64,000 bases of DNA from Roseovarius sp. (GTDB taxonomy: Bacteria; Pseudomonadota; Alphaproteobacteria; Rhodobacterales; Rhodobacteraceae), in the NCBI RefSeq assembly GCF_030373445.1, contig NZ_JAUCYU010000004.1, forward strand, positions 62,001-126,000, written 5' to 3'. Made by a program: the position numbers and the translations under genes. The notes under the pieces were generated by a model. The model saw only the letters and a program-made list of their open reading frames with translations, was not told the DNA's origin and searched no databases. Positions 1 through 8,205 of this stretch are shown piece after piece (within the stretch, counting starts at the first letter, position 1; every line of letters starts with the position of its first letter).

Positions 1-537
1 ATTTCGGTGGTGCCGCCAGCAGGCGCCTTTTTGCAGGCCACGAAACAAGGCGAAGAGACGCTTCGGACCGACGTGCTCGGCATTGTCGACGGGGCGTCTT
101 CCATCATCGATCTGTTTGCAGGCTGCGGCACCTTTTCTCTTCCGGCGGCGCGAAAGGCGGCGGTCCACGCCGTGGAAGGCGATCCTGCGATGACAGTTGC
201 CCTCGACGCGGGGTGGCGACGTGCGAAGGGCCTCCGGAAAGTCACGACGGAAACCCGCGACCTGTTCCGCCAGCCACTTCAAGCTGAAGAGCTTTCTGGC
301 TTCGACGCGGCCATCATCGACCCGCCTCGCGCGGGTGCCGAGGCTCAAATTGCGCAACTTGCGCAATCCGGCCTTCCGGTGATCGCACATGTATCCTGCA
401 ATCCGGTCACCTTCGCCCGTGACGCAGCCTTGCTGGTGCGCCACGGCTATGACTTGACCCACTTGCGAGTCGTGGACCAGTTCCGCTGGTCCGTGCATGT
501 CGAGCTTGTTGCAAAATTCCGGAAAAACGCCTCGTAA
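1..537 (+). CDS. Class I SAM-dependent RNA methyltransferase (TrmA/RumA family), C-terminal part
   Basis: The reading frame is open from the left edge, so the 5' end lies outside the window. The visible ~178 residues are the methyltransferase half of the TrmA/RlmC/RlmD family, which methylates C5 of uridine in tRNA or 23S rRNA. Visible motifs are the SAM-binding segment IIDLFAGCGTFSLPA, the DPPRAGA loop and the SCNPVTFARD motif that carries the catalytic cysteine. The end (DQFRWSVHVELVAKF) is typical of family C-termini. Which uridine is modified cannot be told without the N-terminal part. Family assignment is firm; the specific member is open. Confidence 0.85.
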   Translation: MSVVPPAGAFLQATKQGEETLRTDVLGIVDGASSIIDLFAGCGTFSLPAARKAAVHAVEGDPAMTVALDAGWRRAKGLRKVTTETRDLFRQPLQAEELSGFDAAIIDPPRAGAEAQIAQLAQSGLPVIAHVSCNPVTFARDAALLVRHGYDLTHLRVVDQFRWSVHVELVAKFRKNAS

Positions 538-616
538 TGCTGCGCATTTTCCTTGGCCCAACCTCGCGAAATTCTGTAAAATGCGCCGCATCAGGGCAAG
601 GAAATCGAGACAGGCC

Positions 617-1114
617 ATGAAGGCGATCAAACTGATAACCGTGATCCTGCTGGCGGTCGGGCTGGCAGGGTGCGGATCGAAGTTCAAAAAATACAACGGG
701 CCAGAGGTGACTCAGGTCATCGTGCAGAAGGACGAGCGACGGCTATACCTGATGCATCATAACCGCGTGCTCAAGACTTATCCGGTTGAGCTGGGCTTTG
801 CCCCTCGCGGCCACAAGCAGTTCGAGGGCGACGGCAAGACGCCCGAGGGGTATTACTACATCGACAGACGTAATCCGAACAGCAAGTTCCACCTGTCGAT
901 CGGCATCTCATATCCCAACCCAACTGACCGGGCTTTTGCAGAGGCCAATGAAAAGAGGCCAGGCGGGGACATCTTCATTCACGGACGGCCGAACGCCAAC
1001 CCTCGCGACAAGCGTAAGGATTGGACAGAGGGCTGCATCTCTCTGAAGAACCGTCACATGGAATGGGTCTATGCGATGGTCAACAACGGGACGCCGATCA
1101 TCCTGACGCCCTGA
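617..1114 (+). CDS. L,D-transpeptidase family lipoprotein (YkuD domain)
   Basis: A 165-residue protein with a lipoprotein signal (MKAIKLITVILLAVGLAGCG, lipobox LAGC). It is followed by a YkuD domain ending in the family signature: IFIHGRP, then WTEGCISL with the catalytic cysteine. Such enzymes form 3-3 cross-links in peptidoglycan or attach proteins to it in the periplasm. The frame is open from 497, but the ATG at 617 is chosen because it gives a proper lipoprotein signal. It is shorter than many family members but holds the whole catalytic core. A second YkuD enzyme lies at 1842-2444. Confidence 0.88.
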   Translation: MKAIKLITVILLAVGLAGCGSKFKKYNGPEVTQVIVQKDERRLYLMHHNRVLKTYPVELGFAPRGHKQFEGDGKTPEGYYYIDRRNPNSKFHLSIGISYPNPTDRAFAEANEKRPGGDIFIHGRPNANPRDKRKDWTEGCISLKNRHMEWVYAMVNNGTPIILTP

Positions 1115-1126
1115 CAGGCGTCAGCA

Positions 1127-1669
1127 TCAGGAGGTCGTACCGGCCGGGGCAGTGCCGCGGCCGGTCACAAGCGTCCACCAGATCTTGCCATTGGCTTCCT
1201 GCTCCCACGCGAAACCCATTTCGGTGGCTTCCTTCGACAGGATCGTCCGGCGCGTGTTCTCGTTTTCCATCCACGCGGCCAGCGTTTCCAGTTCGTCTTC
1301 GTAGGTTTCGGAGATGTTCTCGCCGATGAGCGACCCGCCGTAGCCAACGCGGCGCACCCGGTCGATCGGTGAAGAGCCATCAGAACCGAAATGCCAGGGC
1401 CGGTTTTGCAGGGACATGTCTCGAGAATGGGTAGCGGCGGCTGCGTTCAGCCGGGAATCAAGCGTCAGGGGCGCCGCGCCGGCAGCCTGCCGCAGGGCGT
1501 TGACCGAATCCAGCATCCTGTACTGGATCGTTGATGTCTCGCTGGGGCTGATACGGTGAATGCGGGTGCTGCTGCTGCCGTCCGTGCCCGCTGGCGGCCC
1601 GGTCATGGTGCTGCTGCATGCGGAAAGCAGAACAAGTGTCGAAAACAGAAGTCCGATGATACGCGCCAT
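1127..1669 (-). CDS. CAP-domain (SCP/PR-1-like) lipoprotein
   Basis: A 180-residue protein with a lipoprotein signal (MARIIGLLFSTLVLLSACSS, lipobox LSAC) and a bacterial CAP domain at about residues 50-170. Supporting segments are LNAAAATHSRDM (first histidine region), RVRRVGYGGSLIGENIS and the terminal WWTLVTGRG. Bacterial CAP proteins are secreted or membrane-attached, and their activities are mostly uncharacterised. It converges on the L,D-transpeptidase gene at 617-1114 with a 12-base gap and diverges from the second transpeptidase at 1842. Function beyond the fold is not assigned. Confidence 0.8.
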   Translation of the reverse strand: MARIIGLLFSTLVLLSACSSTMTGPPAGTDGSSSTRIHRISPSETSTIQYRMLDSVNALRQAAGAAPLTLDSRLNAAAATHSRDMSLQNRPWHFGSDGSSPIDRVRRVGYGGSLIGENISETYEDELETLAAWMENENTRRTILSKEATEMGFAWEQEANGKIWWTLVTGRGTAPAGTTS

Positions 1670-1774
1670 AAAGCTCAGCCACCTATTGAGTCGAAAGTCT
1701 CATCCGTTTAGCCCGCTATACCGGGTAGTTCAAACACGCTTGGGCGCCGCATCGCCGCAGTCCAAGAGTTTGAA

Positions 1775-1803
1775 TTGCGACTGCGGCTTTCCCGCACTAT
1801 AGT
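1775..1803 (+). promoter_or_regulatory. Sigma-70-like promoter for the Tat-secreted L,D-transpeptidase
   Basis: TTGCGA (1775-1780) and TATAGT (1798-1803) are separated by 17 bases and lie 38 bases before the ATG at 1842. This is a good match to the housekeeping consensus, found by eye. Confidence 0.55.
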
Positions 1804-1841
1804 CTGCGCCGGTAAAAGCCAGCATTCACGGAGAATTAGCA

Positions 1842-2444
1842 ATGGCGAAATTACTTTCCAGCGGCGTGAGCAGACGGGCATTTCTCGCCGGAAGCGCCGC
1901 GGCGCTCGGCGCCCCGGCAGTGGCGCAAAGCATGAACAGCGCCGCGACGACGGAGATGGAGGGCGACATCTCGCAGAGCGTGCGGCGCAATATATCGAGC
2001 TTTCGGACCCTGCACTGGCAACCCTACTTTTCCAACCTGAACAACGGTGCGGTTCTGGTCGATACCCAATCGCGCGCCCTGCATTTCTGGTCGGAGGATC
2101 AGTCGGTCTACAAGCTGTACCCCACCAGCGTTCCCATGACCGAGGAACTCACCCGCCGGGGCCGTACAAGCGTTGTACAGAAGATCGTCGGCCCCGAATG
2201 GCGTCCGACGCCTTCCATGCTGGAACGCAACCCCGACTGGCCCAGCTACGTTGGCCCGGGCCCCGACAACCCGCTCGGCACCCATGCACTTTACCTGAGC
2301 TGGACCTACTATCGCATCCACGGCACCCACGACACCCGCAAGATCGGGCGCCGCTCGTCGAACGGGTGCATCGGGCTTTACAATGAACACATCCAGGAAT
2401 TGTTCGGGCTGACCAAGGTCGGCACGCAGGTCCTTCTGATCTGA
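1842..2444 (+). CDS. Tat-secreted L,D-transpeptidase (YkuD/ErfK family)
   Basis: A 200-residue protein beginning with a twin-arginine signal (SRRAFLAGSAAALGAPAVAQ), so it is probably exported folded to the periplasm. The YkuD domain at about residues 65-200 has the substrate-side region LGTHALYLSW and the catalytic signature IGRRSSNGCIGLYNEHI with its cysteine. Known family roles are 3-3 peptidoglycan cross-linking and lipoprotein anchoring. An -35/-10 pair lies just upstream and a strong terminator directly downstream, so it is probably a single-gene transcript. Confidence 0.88.
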   Translation: MAKLLSSGVSRRAFLAGSAAALGAPAVAQSMNSAATTEMEGDISQSVRRNISSFRTLHWQPYFSNLNNGAVLVDTQSRALHFWSEDQSVYKLYPTSVPMTEELTRRGRTSVVQKIVGPEWRPTPSMLERNPDWPSYVGPGPDNPLGTHALYLSWTYYRIHGTHDTRKIGRRSSNGCIGLYNEHIQELFGLTKVGTQVLLI

Positions 2445-2468
2445 ACAGAACGGCACGTTCCGATATCA

Positions 2469-2499
2469 AAGGGGTGGCGCGTGGCGCCGCCCCTTTTTT
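2469..2499 (+). terminator. Rho-independent terminator after the Tat L,D-transpeptidase
   Basis: A long stem (AAGGGG-T-GGCGC pairing with GCGCC-G-CCCCTT, loop GTG) is followed by a run of T. Flanking CCGATAT/ATATCGG arms extend the pairing. Textbook intrinsic terminator. Confidence 0.9.
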
Positions 2500-2574
2500 C
2501 ATATCGGACTGTCCTTGCGACAAAATCGCGCAGGTTCTACGCTCCGGCCAATTCTGGAAGGAGGAGGCGCCGGA

Positions 2575-3150
2575 ATGAGACTCGACCCATACTTCCGTAA
2601 GGCCAAGCGGTTCCCGGAAGAGCTGAACCGCCTGCGGGAAATCATTCTCGAATACCCCTTGAAGGAAGAGCTCAAGTGGAGACAGCCCTGTTACACCTAC
2701 GAAGGTGGGAACGTCGTGATACTTCACGAGATGAAAGACTATTGCGGGCTCGGCTTCATGCGCGGTGCTCTCATCGATGACCCGAAAGGTGTGCTCGTGG
2801 CGCCCGGAAAGAATTCACAGGCCGCCCGCCAGTTGCGGTTTCGCAGCTTGGCCGAGATCGATGCGCAGGAAGAAACCCTGCGCGCCATCATCGAAAGTGC
2901 GATAGAGGTGCACAAGGCCGGCCGAAAGGTGGATTTCAAGGCAAAACGAGAGCTGGTTTACCCCGAAGAGCTGAATGAGAAGATGGCGCAGGACGCTGGT
3001 TTCAAAGCGGCGTTCGAGGGGCTGACACCGGGGCGACAACGCGGGTACATCCTGCACATCTCGGATGCCAAGCAATCCAAGACGCGCACCGCCCGGATCG
3101 AAAAACACTATGACCGGATCATGGACGGGATGGGCATTCACGACAGGTAA
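2575..3150 (+). CDS. YdeI/OmpD-associated, DUF1801-type protein
   Basis: A 191-residue cytoplasmic protein. The N-terminal half resembles DUF1801 (LKEELKWRQPCYTYEGGNVV, then a glycine-rich LGFMRGALIDDPKGVL). The C-terminal part resembles the YdeI domain (YPEELNEKMAQDAGFKAAFEGLTPGRQRGYILHISDAKQSKT). The start at 2575 is chosen over the upstream frame because a strong GGAGGAGG ribosome site lies 7-14 bases before it. The biochemical role of the family is poorly known. It converges on hemH with a 15-base gap. Confidence 0.8.
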   Translation: MRLDPYFRKAKRFPEELNRLREIILEYPLKEELKWRQPCYTYEGGNVVILHEMKDYCGLGFMRGALIDDPKGVLVAPGKNSQAARQLRFRSLAEIDAQEETLRAIIESAIEVHKAGRKVDFKAKRELVYPEELNEKMAQDAGFKAAFEGLTPGRQRGYILHISDAKQSKTRTARIEKHYDRIMDGMGIHDR

Positions 3151-3165
3151 CCGGTATCTCCGGCC

Positions 3166-4230
3166 TTATGGCGTGACCCAGCCTCTCAGGTTATCCGCGA
3201 TCACCTCGGTCAACGCTCCGATATGCGCGTCATCGTCGTTGAGGCAGGGAATATAGGTGAACGCCTCCCCGCCCGCCTTTTCGAAACTTTCGCGGATTTC
3301 CTCGTTGATCTCTTCCAGCGTCTCGATGCAATCGGCTGAAAACGCCGGCGCAATCACCGCGACCCGCTTCTTGCCTTCTTCGCGCGCCAGCCGGGCAACT
3401 TCTTCCACCGTGTAGGGTCGCAGCCATTCTTCGGGGCCAAAGACAGACTGGAACGTCGTGGTGATCTGCGCCTCGTCCCACCCCAGCCGCTCCCGAAGCA
3501 GGCGCGTCGTCTTCTGGCATTGGCAGTGATAGGGATCACCCTGCATAAGGTATCGCTTGGGCATCCCGTGATAGGACACCACGAGGATCTCGGGTTTGGC
3601 CTCAAGTCCGCCATAGGCGCGCTCGACGGATTGCGCCAGCGCTTCGATATAAAGCGGATGCTCGAAGTAAGGCTCGACCACGCGTGCCGTCGGCTGCCAG
3701 GTTTCCTTCATCAAGGCGCGAAAGAACTGGTCATTCGCGGTTGCCGATGTTGCCCCGGCGTAGTGCGGGTAAAGCGGGAAAAAGAGAATGCGTGTACAGC
3801 CAGCCTCGGTCAACGCACGTACCTTCGATTGCGTCGAGGGGTTGCCGTAACGCATGCAGAAATCGACCATCACCTGTTCGCCATACCGTTCCGCAAGCGC
3901 TTTCGAGAGCTTGGCAGTCTGGTGGCGGGTGATGGTCATCAGCGGGCTTTCCCCCTTCTCCTCGTTCCAGATCGATTTGTAGGCCCTGCCGCTGGTGAAC
4001 GGCCGTTTCGACAGGATCACAAGCTGAAGCAGCGGTTGCCATTTCCAAGGGCTGTAGTCGATCACCCGCCTGTCTGACAGGAACTCGCCCAGATACCGGC
4101 GCATCGGCCAGTAACTGTAGTGATCGGGCGTACCGAGATTGGCCAGCAGCACGCCGGTTTTCGCTTGCGGGATCGCCGGGTGGTCAGCCGGGGCATGGTC
4201 GGGCCGGACGCTGGCTTCGGGCATGGGCAC
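3166..4230 (-). CDS. hemH: Ferrochelatase
   Basis: A 354-residue ferrochelatase, which inserts iron(II) into protoporphyrin IX in the last step of haem synthesis. The active-site histidine is in ILVVSYHGMPKRYL, and the acidic partner lies in FSADCIETLEEINEE. The substrate-side loop GVLLANLGTPD is near the N-terminus. The sequence DPYHCQCQKTTRLL is typical of bacterial enzymes. Length is normal. It is a single gene between convergent and same-strand neighbours; no haem- or iron-responsive site was recognised. Confidence 0.96.
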   Translation of the reverse strand: MPMPEASVRPDHAPADHPAIPQAKTGVLLANLGTPDHYSYWPMRRYLGEFLSDRRVIDYSPWKWQPLLQLVILSKRPFTSGRAYKSIWNEEKGESPLMTITRHQTAKLSKALAERYGEQVMVDFCMRYGNPSTQSKVRALTEAGCTRILFFPLYPHYAGATSATANDQFFRALMKETWQPTARVVEPYFEHPLYIEALAQSVERAYGGLEAKPEILVVSYHGMPKRYLMQGDPYHCQCQKTTRLLRERLGWDEAQITTTFQSVFGPEEWLRPYTVEEVARLAREEGKKRVAVIAPAFSADCIETLEEINEEIRESFEKAGGEAFTYIPCLNDDDAHIGALTEVIADNLRGWVTP

Positions 4231-4278
4231 TGTCTTTCGTTCCTGTCAGCGGTGGACATAACGGGTTCCGCCGTGCCG

Positions 4279-5094
4279 TCAATCTTTGAGCCTTGTTTCC
4301 TCGGCGCCAAGCGCATCGGCCAGCCGTTTCGACGCCGATCCGGGGCGCAATGGCTGCGGCTGGCTCGGGTCCGGGGCCCAGCCTGTCAGCACGATAAATT
4401 CGAAAGTGGCGGGGACACGCCCTTCTTTGTCACCGAAGCTCTCGACGTAGATTTCGCCGGCACGTTGGAAAAGTGCTTTCGAAGTCGGCGTGCGCCGCCG
4501 GGAGTGGAGCGCATTGCCCTCACCCATGAATCGCAGTTCCCGCATGAGTCGGAGCGGTGAAGCGTAGTTCGCCGTGAGCCGCACGCTGTCCGCCACGGGC
4601 AAGGCAAAACCCGCCCGTTGGAGCAGCGCGCCGAGGTCGCGTATCTCGGCCATGGGCGCGACTCGCGGGGAAAGCCCGCCGAACAGGTCCGCTTCCGCCT
4701 GGGCCAGCGCCGCCCGCAACTCATGGAGCGTTTCTCCCCCCAGCATGACCCCAAGGAAAAGCCCGTCGGGGCAAAGCGCCCTTCGCGCCTGGATCAACTG
4801 GCCAACCGGGTCGTCGGCCCAATGCAGGCACATGGCGTGAACCACCAAGTCATGCCCGTTCTGTTCCAGCGGCAGGGTCTCCTGGTCTTCAACAACCTGC
4901 GAGCCGGGCAAAAAATCATCCCACACATCTTCGAATCCCCGTATTACGGCCGGATTACGAAAGGATTTTTTAACCAGAGCCAGACGATCCTCGATTTCAT
5001 CGCGGGCCGCTTCCTGAAGGAACGTAACCGGCGCGGCCGCCGCGCGGGCACGGTTGCGGATCAGGGCCGCGCGATCGGTAAGCGGAGTTGTCAT
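4279..5094 (-). CDS. BioC/NDUFAF5-like SAM-dependent methyltransferase
   Basis: The frame is open far upstream to 5634, but the real start is the ATG at 5094, which gives 271 residues beginning MTTPLTDRAALIRNRARAA. The segment AAAPVTFLQEAARDEIEDRL matches alphaproteobacterial BioC-like proteins related to mitochondrial NDUFAF5. The region VVHAMCLHWADDPVGQLIQARRALCPDGLF is the post-SAM-binding part of the class I fold. Homologues act in biotin precursor synthesis or in hydroxylation of a complex I subunit, so the role is unsettled. It diverges from comF with a 15-base gap. Confidence 0.75.
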   Translation of the reverse strand: MTTPLTDRAALIRNRARAAAAPVTFLQEAARDEIEDRLALVKKSFRNPAVIRGFEDVWDDFLPGSQVVEDQETLPLEQNGHDLVVHAMCLHWADDPVGQLIQARRALCPDGLFLGVMLGGETLHELRAALAQAEADLFGGLSPRVAPMAEIRDLGALLQRAGFALPVADSVRLTANYASPLRLMRELRFMGEGNALHSRRRTPTSKALFQRAGEIYVESFGDKEGRVPATFEFIVLTGWAPDPSQPQPLRPGSASKRLADALGAEETRLKD

Positions 5095-5109
5095 GGCGCA
5101 AAAGGTAAG

Positions 5110-5841
5110 ATGACGTTGGTTTCTTTTCAAACAGCGCTGCAGCTGATTTATCCGCCCCGCTGTATCCTGTGCGGGACCCAGGTGGAAAGCGAATTCGGCC
5201 TTTGTGGGCCCTGCTGGCGTGATACGGCGTTCATCTCCGGACTGTCCTGTCACCTGTGCGGCGTCCCCCTTCCCGGAGAGGATGAGGGCGAGACGGTAAC
5301 CTGCGATGACTGCCTCAGGATCGCCAGGCCATGGAGCGCGGGCCGCGCCGCCATGCTCTATCATGAGAATGGTCGGAAGCTGGTTCTGGCGCTCAAGCAT
5401 GGCGACCGCCAGGAAATTGTCCGGCCCGCGGTGCTGTGGCTCGCCCATGCGGCGCGACCTCTCGTCTCGGCGGATACCCTGATCGCCCCCGTTCCCCTGC
5501 ACTGGACCCGGATGTTGCGCCGCCGGTATAACCAGTCGGCCCTCCTGACCAACGGGCTGTCCCGGCGGCTGGATACCGGCCACTGCCCCGATCTGCTGCA
5601 ACGCAACGTCCGGACCCTTCCGCTCGAGGGGCAAGGCTTCGACGAGCGGTTTCAGTCACTGTCGGGGACGATCTCCGTCAAACCGGCGCGTGCCAATCTC
5701 GCGCAAGGCAAGACCATCCTTCTCGTGGATGACGTGATGACCTCCGGGGCGACATTGGCAGCGGCAACGATGGCATGCTACGCGGCCGGTGCCGAAGATG
5801 TGCGCATTCTGGTACTGGCGCGCGTGGCCAAGCATCCCTAA
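5110..5841 (+). CDS. comF: ComF family phosphoribosyltransferase-like protein
   Basis: A 243-residue protein. The N-terminus holds a double zinc finger (CILCGTQVESEFGLCGPCW and CHLCG...CDDC). The C-terminal half is a PRTase-like domain with the signature ILLVDDVMTSGATLAAA. ComF proteins take part in natural DNA uptake in several bacteria; in alphaproteobacteria the role is mostly inferred. The ATG at 5110 is chosen because it starts immediately before the zinc-finger region; a longer open frame from 4618 is antisense to the methyltransferase. It is followed 34 bases later by grxC. Confidence 0.88.
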   Translation: MTLVSFQTALQLIYPPRCILCGTQVESEFGLCGPCWRDTAFISGLSCHLCGVPLPGEDEGETVTCDDCLRIARPWSAGRAAMLYHENGRKLVLALKHGDRQEIVRPAVLWLAHAARPLVSADTLIAPVPLHWTRMLRRRYNQSALLTNGLSRRLDTGHCPDLLQRNVRTLPLEGQGFDERFQSLSGTISVKPARANLAQGKTILLVDDVMTSGATLAAATMACYAAGAEDVRILVLARVAKHP

Positions 5842-5875
5842 GTTCTCCTGAAACGCAAACATTCGGGAGCACGTT

Positions 5876-6133
5876 ATGAAACCGGTCGAAATCTACACCT
5901 CGCCGCTCTGCGGCTTCTGCCACGCGGCCAAGCGGCTGTTGACCGAAAAAGGCATCAGTTTCTCGGAGATCGATGTTCTGGCCAATCCCTCGCGAAAGGC
6001 CGAGATGATCGATCGTGCCAACGGCGGGCGTACCGTGCCGCAGATCTTCGTGGGTGATACCCATGTCGGCGGATGCGACGAGCTTTACGCGCTCGAGCGC
6101 GCCGGGAAGCTGGACCCGCTGCTTGCCGCATGA
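5876..6133 (+). CDS. grxC: Glutaredoxin 3
   Basis: An 85-residue glutaredoxin, a glutathione-dependent disulfide reductase in the cytoplasm. The dithiol site is at the N-terminus in YTSPLCGFCHAAKRLL, with CGFC in place of the commoner CPYC. The cis-proline and glutathione-binding region are seen in GGRTVPQIFVGDTHVGGCDEL. Its stop codon overlaps the start of the nitrilase-family gene (ATGA at 6130-6133), so the two are translationally coupled. The ribosome site GGAG lies about 10 bases upstream of the start. Confidence 0.95.
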   Translation: MKPVEIYTSPLCGFCHAAKRLLTEKGISFSEIDVLANPSRKAEMIDRANGGRTVPQIFVGDTHVGGCDELYALERAGKLDPLLAA

Positions 6134-6963
6134 AGGCGGCGCTGCTTCAGCTGACAAGTGGAGACGACCCCGCTGCGAACATTGCGGCCGTCGGCGCGCT
6201 TTTCGACGAGGCGGTTGGCCAAGGTGCCGGGTTCATCCTGACGCCAGAGGTGACCAACTGTCTGTCGACCAGCCGGACACGGCAGAAAGAGGTTCTGAAG
6301 CCTGAAGGCGAAGACGATACCCTTGGCGCCCTGCGTCAGAAGGCCAGGGCGGCCGGGGTCTGGTGTCTGATCGGCTCCATCGCGGTGAAAACCGACGATC
6401 CCGACGGCCGCTTTGCCAATCGGTCCTTCCTGATCGCGCCCGATGGCTCGATTGCCGCGCGCTACGACAAGATCCACATGTTCGACGTTCAGGTTTCGGA
6501 AACGGAAGTGTATCGCGAATCCGATGGCTATCGTCCGGGCGAACGCGCGGTAACCGCGGAAACCCCGTTCGGGACCGTGGGGCTGACCGTTTGCTACGAC
6601 GTGCGTTTCCCTTACCTTTACCGCAAGCTGGCACAGGCAGGGGCTGAAATCCTGACGGTGCCCTCGGCCTTTTCGGCGGTTACCGGGGCTGTGCATTGGG
6701 AAACCCTCTTGCGGGCCCGGGCCATCGAGACCGGGTCTTACGTGCTGGCCCCGGCCCAGACCGGCACACACCCTGCGACGCGTGGCAAACAGCGCCAAAC
6801 CTATGGGCATTCCATGGCAATTGGCCCGTGGGGTGACATTCTGGCGGATGCGGGGGAAGCGCCGGGTGTGATATACGTTGATCTGGACAGGAAAGACGTG
6901 GAAGAAGCGAGGCGCCGCATTCCGTCCTTGCGGCAGGCCAACCGGTTCGACGACCCCGAATGA
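6130..6963 (+). CDS. Carbon-nitrogen hydrolase (nitrilase superfamily, Nit1/Nit2-like)
   Basis: A 277-residue amidase of the nitrilase superfamily. The catalytic Glu, Lys and Cys are visible in LTPEVTN, YDKIHMFDVQV and GLTVCYDVRFPYLY. The layout matches Nit1/Nit2-type enzymes that deaminate damaged glutathione or omega-amides. Its placement directly after a glutaredoxin, sharing ATGA, fits a thiol-related task, though this is inference. The end overlaps the next start (ATGA at 6960-6963). The start at 6130 is preferred over the upstream in-frame positions, which lie inside grxC. Confidence 0.9.
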   Translation: MKAALLQLTSGDDPAANIAAVGALFDEAVGQGAGFILTPEVTNCLSTSRTRQKEVLKPEGEDDTLGALRQKARAAGVWCLIGSIAVKTDDPDGRFANRSFLIAPDGSIAARYDKIHMFDVQVSETEVYRESDGYRPGERAVTAETPFGTVGLTVCYDVRFPYLYRKLAQAGAEILTVPSAFSAVTGAVHWETLLRARAIETGSYVLAPAQTGTHPATRGKQRQTYGHSMAIGPWGDILADAGEAPGVIYVDLDRKDVEEARRRIPSLRQANRFDDPE

Positions 6964-7406
6964 CAGAAAAACCCGGCAATCCACTTGCGGTGACGCTTTT
7001 CAGCGAAATCCTGACCAATGAACAGCTCATCCGCAACAAGCTGAGCCGGGTGCTGCCCAAGGGTATGGAAATCTCGCATTTCTCGGTCTTGAACCACCTC
7101 GCCCGCATCGGGGGAGAGCGCAGCCCGGCGCAGCTGGCCAAGTCGTTCCACGTGACACGCGGCGCCATGACCAACACGCTCGGCAAACTGGAATGGGCCG
7201 GTTACGTGCATATCCGTCCCGACTGGGACGATGCACGACGGAAGATGGTAACGATCAGCCCCGCCGGCCGGCAGGCGCGCGATGCGGCGATTTCCGCGAT
7301 TTCACCGTTGATTTCCGAGCTTGTCGACGAACTGGGGGAGGACAAGGTGCGCGCGACGCTGCCGGTACTCCGCGAGCTACGCACGAAAATGGAATCCGGC
7401 GGCTGA
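6960..7406 (+). CDS. MarR family transcriptional regulator
   Basis: A 148-residue winged-helix regulator. The core at about residues 35-110 has the recognition helix region SPAQLAKSFHVTRGAMTNTLGKLEWAG and the wing DWDDARRKMVTISPAGR. MarR proteins bind DNA as dimers and are usually released by small phenolic or thiol-reactive ligands. It is the last gene of the tightly coupled grxC-nitrilase-marR unit and converges on ubiG with a 3-base gap. Its target cannot be told from the sequence. Confidence 0.92.
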   Translation: MTEKPGNPLAVTLFSEILTNEQLIRNKLSRVLPKGMEISHFSVLNHLARIGGERSPAQLAKSFHVTRGAMTNTLGKLEWAGYVHIRPDWDDARRKMVTISPAGRQARDAAISAISPLISELVDELGEDKVRATLPVLRELRTKMESGG

Positions 7407-7409
7407 ACG

Positions 7410-8168
7410 TCAGGCCGGCTTCAGGCTGGCGGTGACGTAGTTCACGCTCAGGTCCCGATCCGAAAGCGACCATGTCCATGTCACCGGGTTGAAGACGAAC
7501 CCCTTGCGATCGACCGGCGACAGCCCCGCTTGTTCCAGCAGCTTGTAGAGCTCGTCCGGCGTTATGAATTTCGACCATTCATGCGTGCCTTTGGGCAGCC
7601 AGCGCATCACGTATTCGGCCCCGACGATGGCCATGGCGAAGCTCTTCGGATTGCGGTTGATGGTCGAGCAGATGTGGATGCCGCCGGGCTTCAGCAGTTG
7701 CTGGCAGGCGGTAAGATAGGCCAGCGGATCAGAAACATGTTCGACCACTTCCATGTTCAGTACCGCGTCGAATTGTTCACCCGCCGCGGCCAGCGCCTCG
7801 GCCGTGGTGTGGCGGTAGTCGATGGTCAGGCCCGACTGCTCGGCATGAATTTGCGCCACGGGGATGTTCCGCTCCGCCGCATCGGCGCCCACGACTTCGG
7901 CGCCAAGACGCGCCATCGGTTCACTCAGAAGGCCGCCGCCGCAGCCAATGTCGAGAATCCGTAGGCCTTCGAAAGGTGATGTTACGTTGAGGTCACGGTC
8001 GAATTCGGCGGCGATCTGGCTGGTGATATAGTCAAGCCTGCAAGGGTTGAGCATGTGCAGTGGCTTGAATTTTCCGTTCAGATCCCACCATTCGGCGGCC
8101 ATTGCCTCGAACTTTGCGACTTCGGCGGCATCAATCGTGGTCTGAGCGGCTTGCATTCTGCTCTCCAT
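7410..8168 (-). CDS. ubiG: Ubiquinone biosynthesis O-methyltransferase
   Basis: A 252-residue UbiG, which performs both O-methylations of the ubiquinone ring. Diagnostic segments are [23 protein letters not shown] near the N-terminus, the SAM-binding [22 protein letters not shown], and [14 protein letters not shown] in the C-terminal half. Length is normal. The ATG at 8168 (MESRMQAAQ) is used; the Met five codons in is an alternative. It diverges from pip; the 37-base gap contains TATATA and must hold both control regions. Confidence 0.96.
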   Translation of the reverse strand: MESRMQAAQTTIDAAEVAKFEAMAAEWWDLNGKFKPLHMLNPCRLDYITSQIAAEFDRDLNVTSPFEGLRILDIGCGGGLLSEPMARLGAEVVGADAAERNIPVAQIHAEQSGLTIDYRHTTAEALAAAGEQFDAVLNMEVVEHVSDPLAYLTACQQLLKPGGIHICSTINRNPKSFAMAIVGAEYVMRWLPKGTHEWSKFITPDELYKLLEQAGLSPVDRKGFVFNPVTWTWSLSDRDLSVNYVTASLKPA

Positions 8169-8205
8169 ATGCTCTTTTGGTCACGCCCTCGTATATAGGA
8201 CGGTC

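Noticed and set aside
4618..5109. Upstream extension of the comF frame to 4618
   Set aside because: It lies antisense to the BioC-like methyltransferase; the zinc-finger protein begins naturally at 5110.
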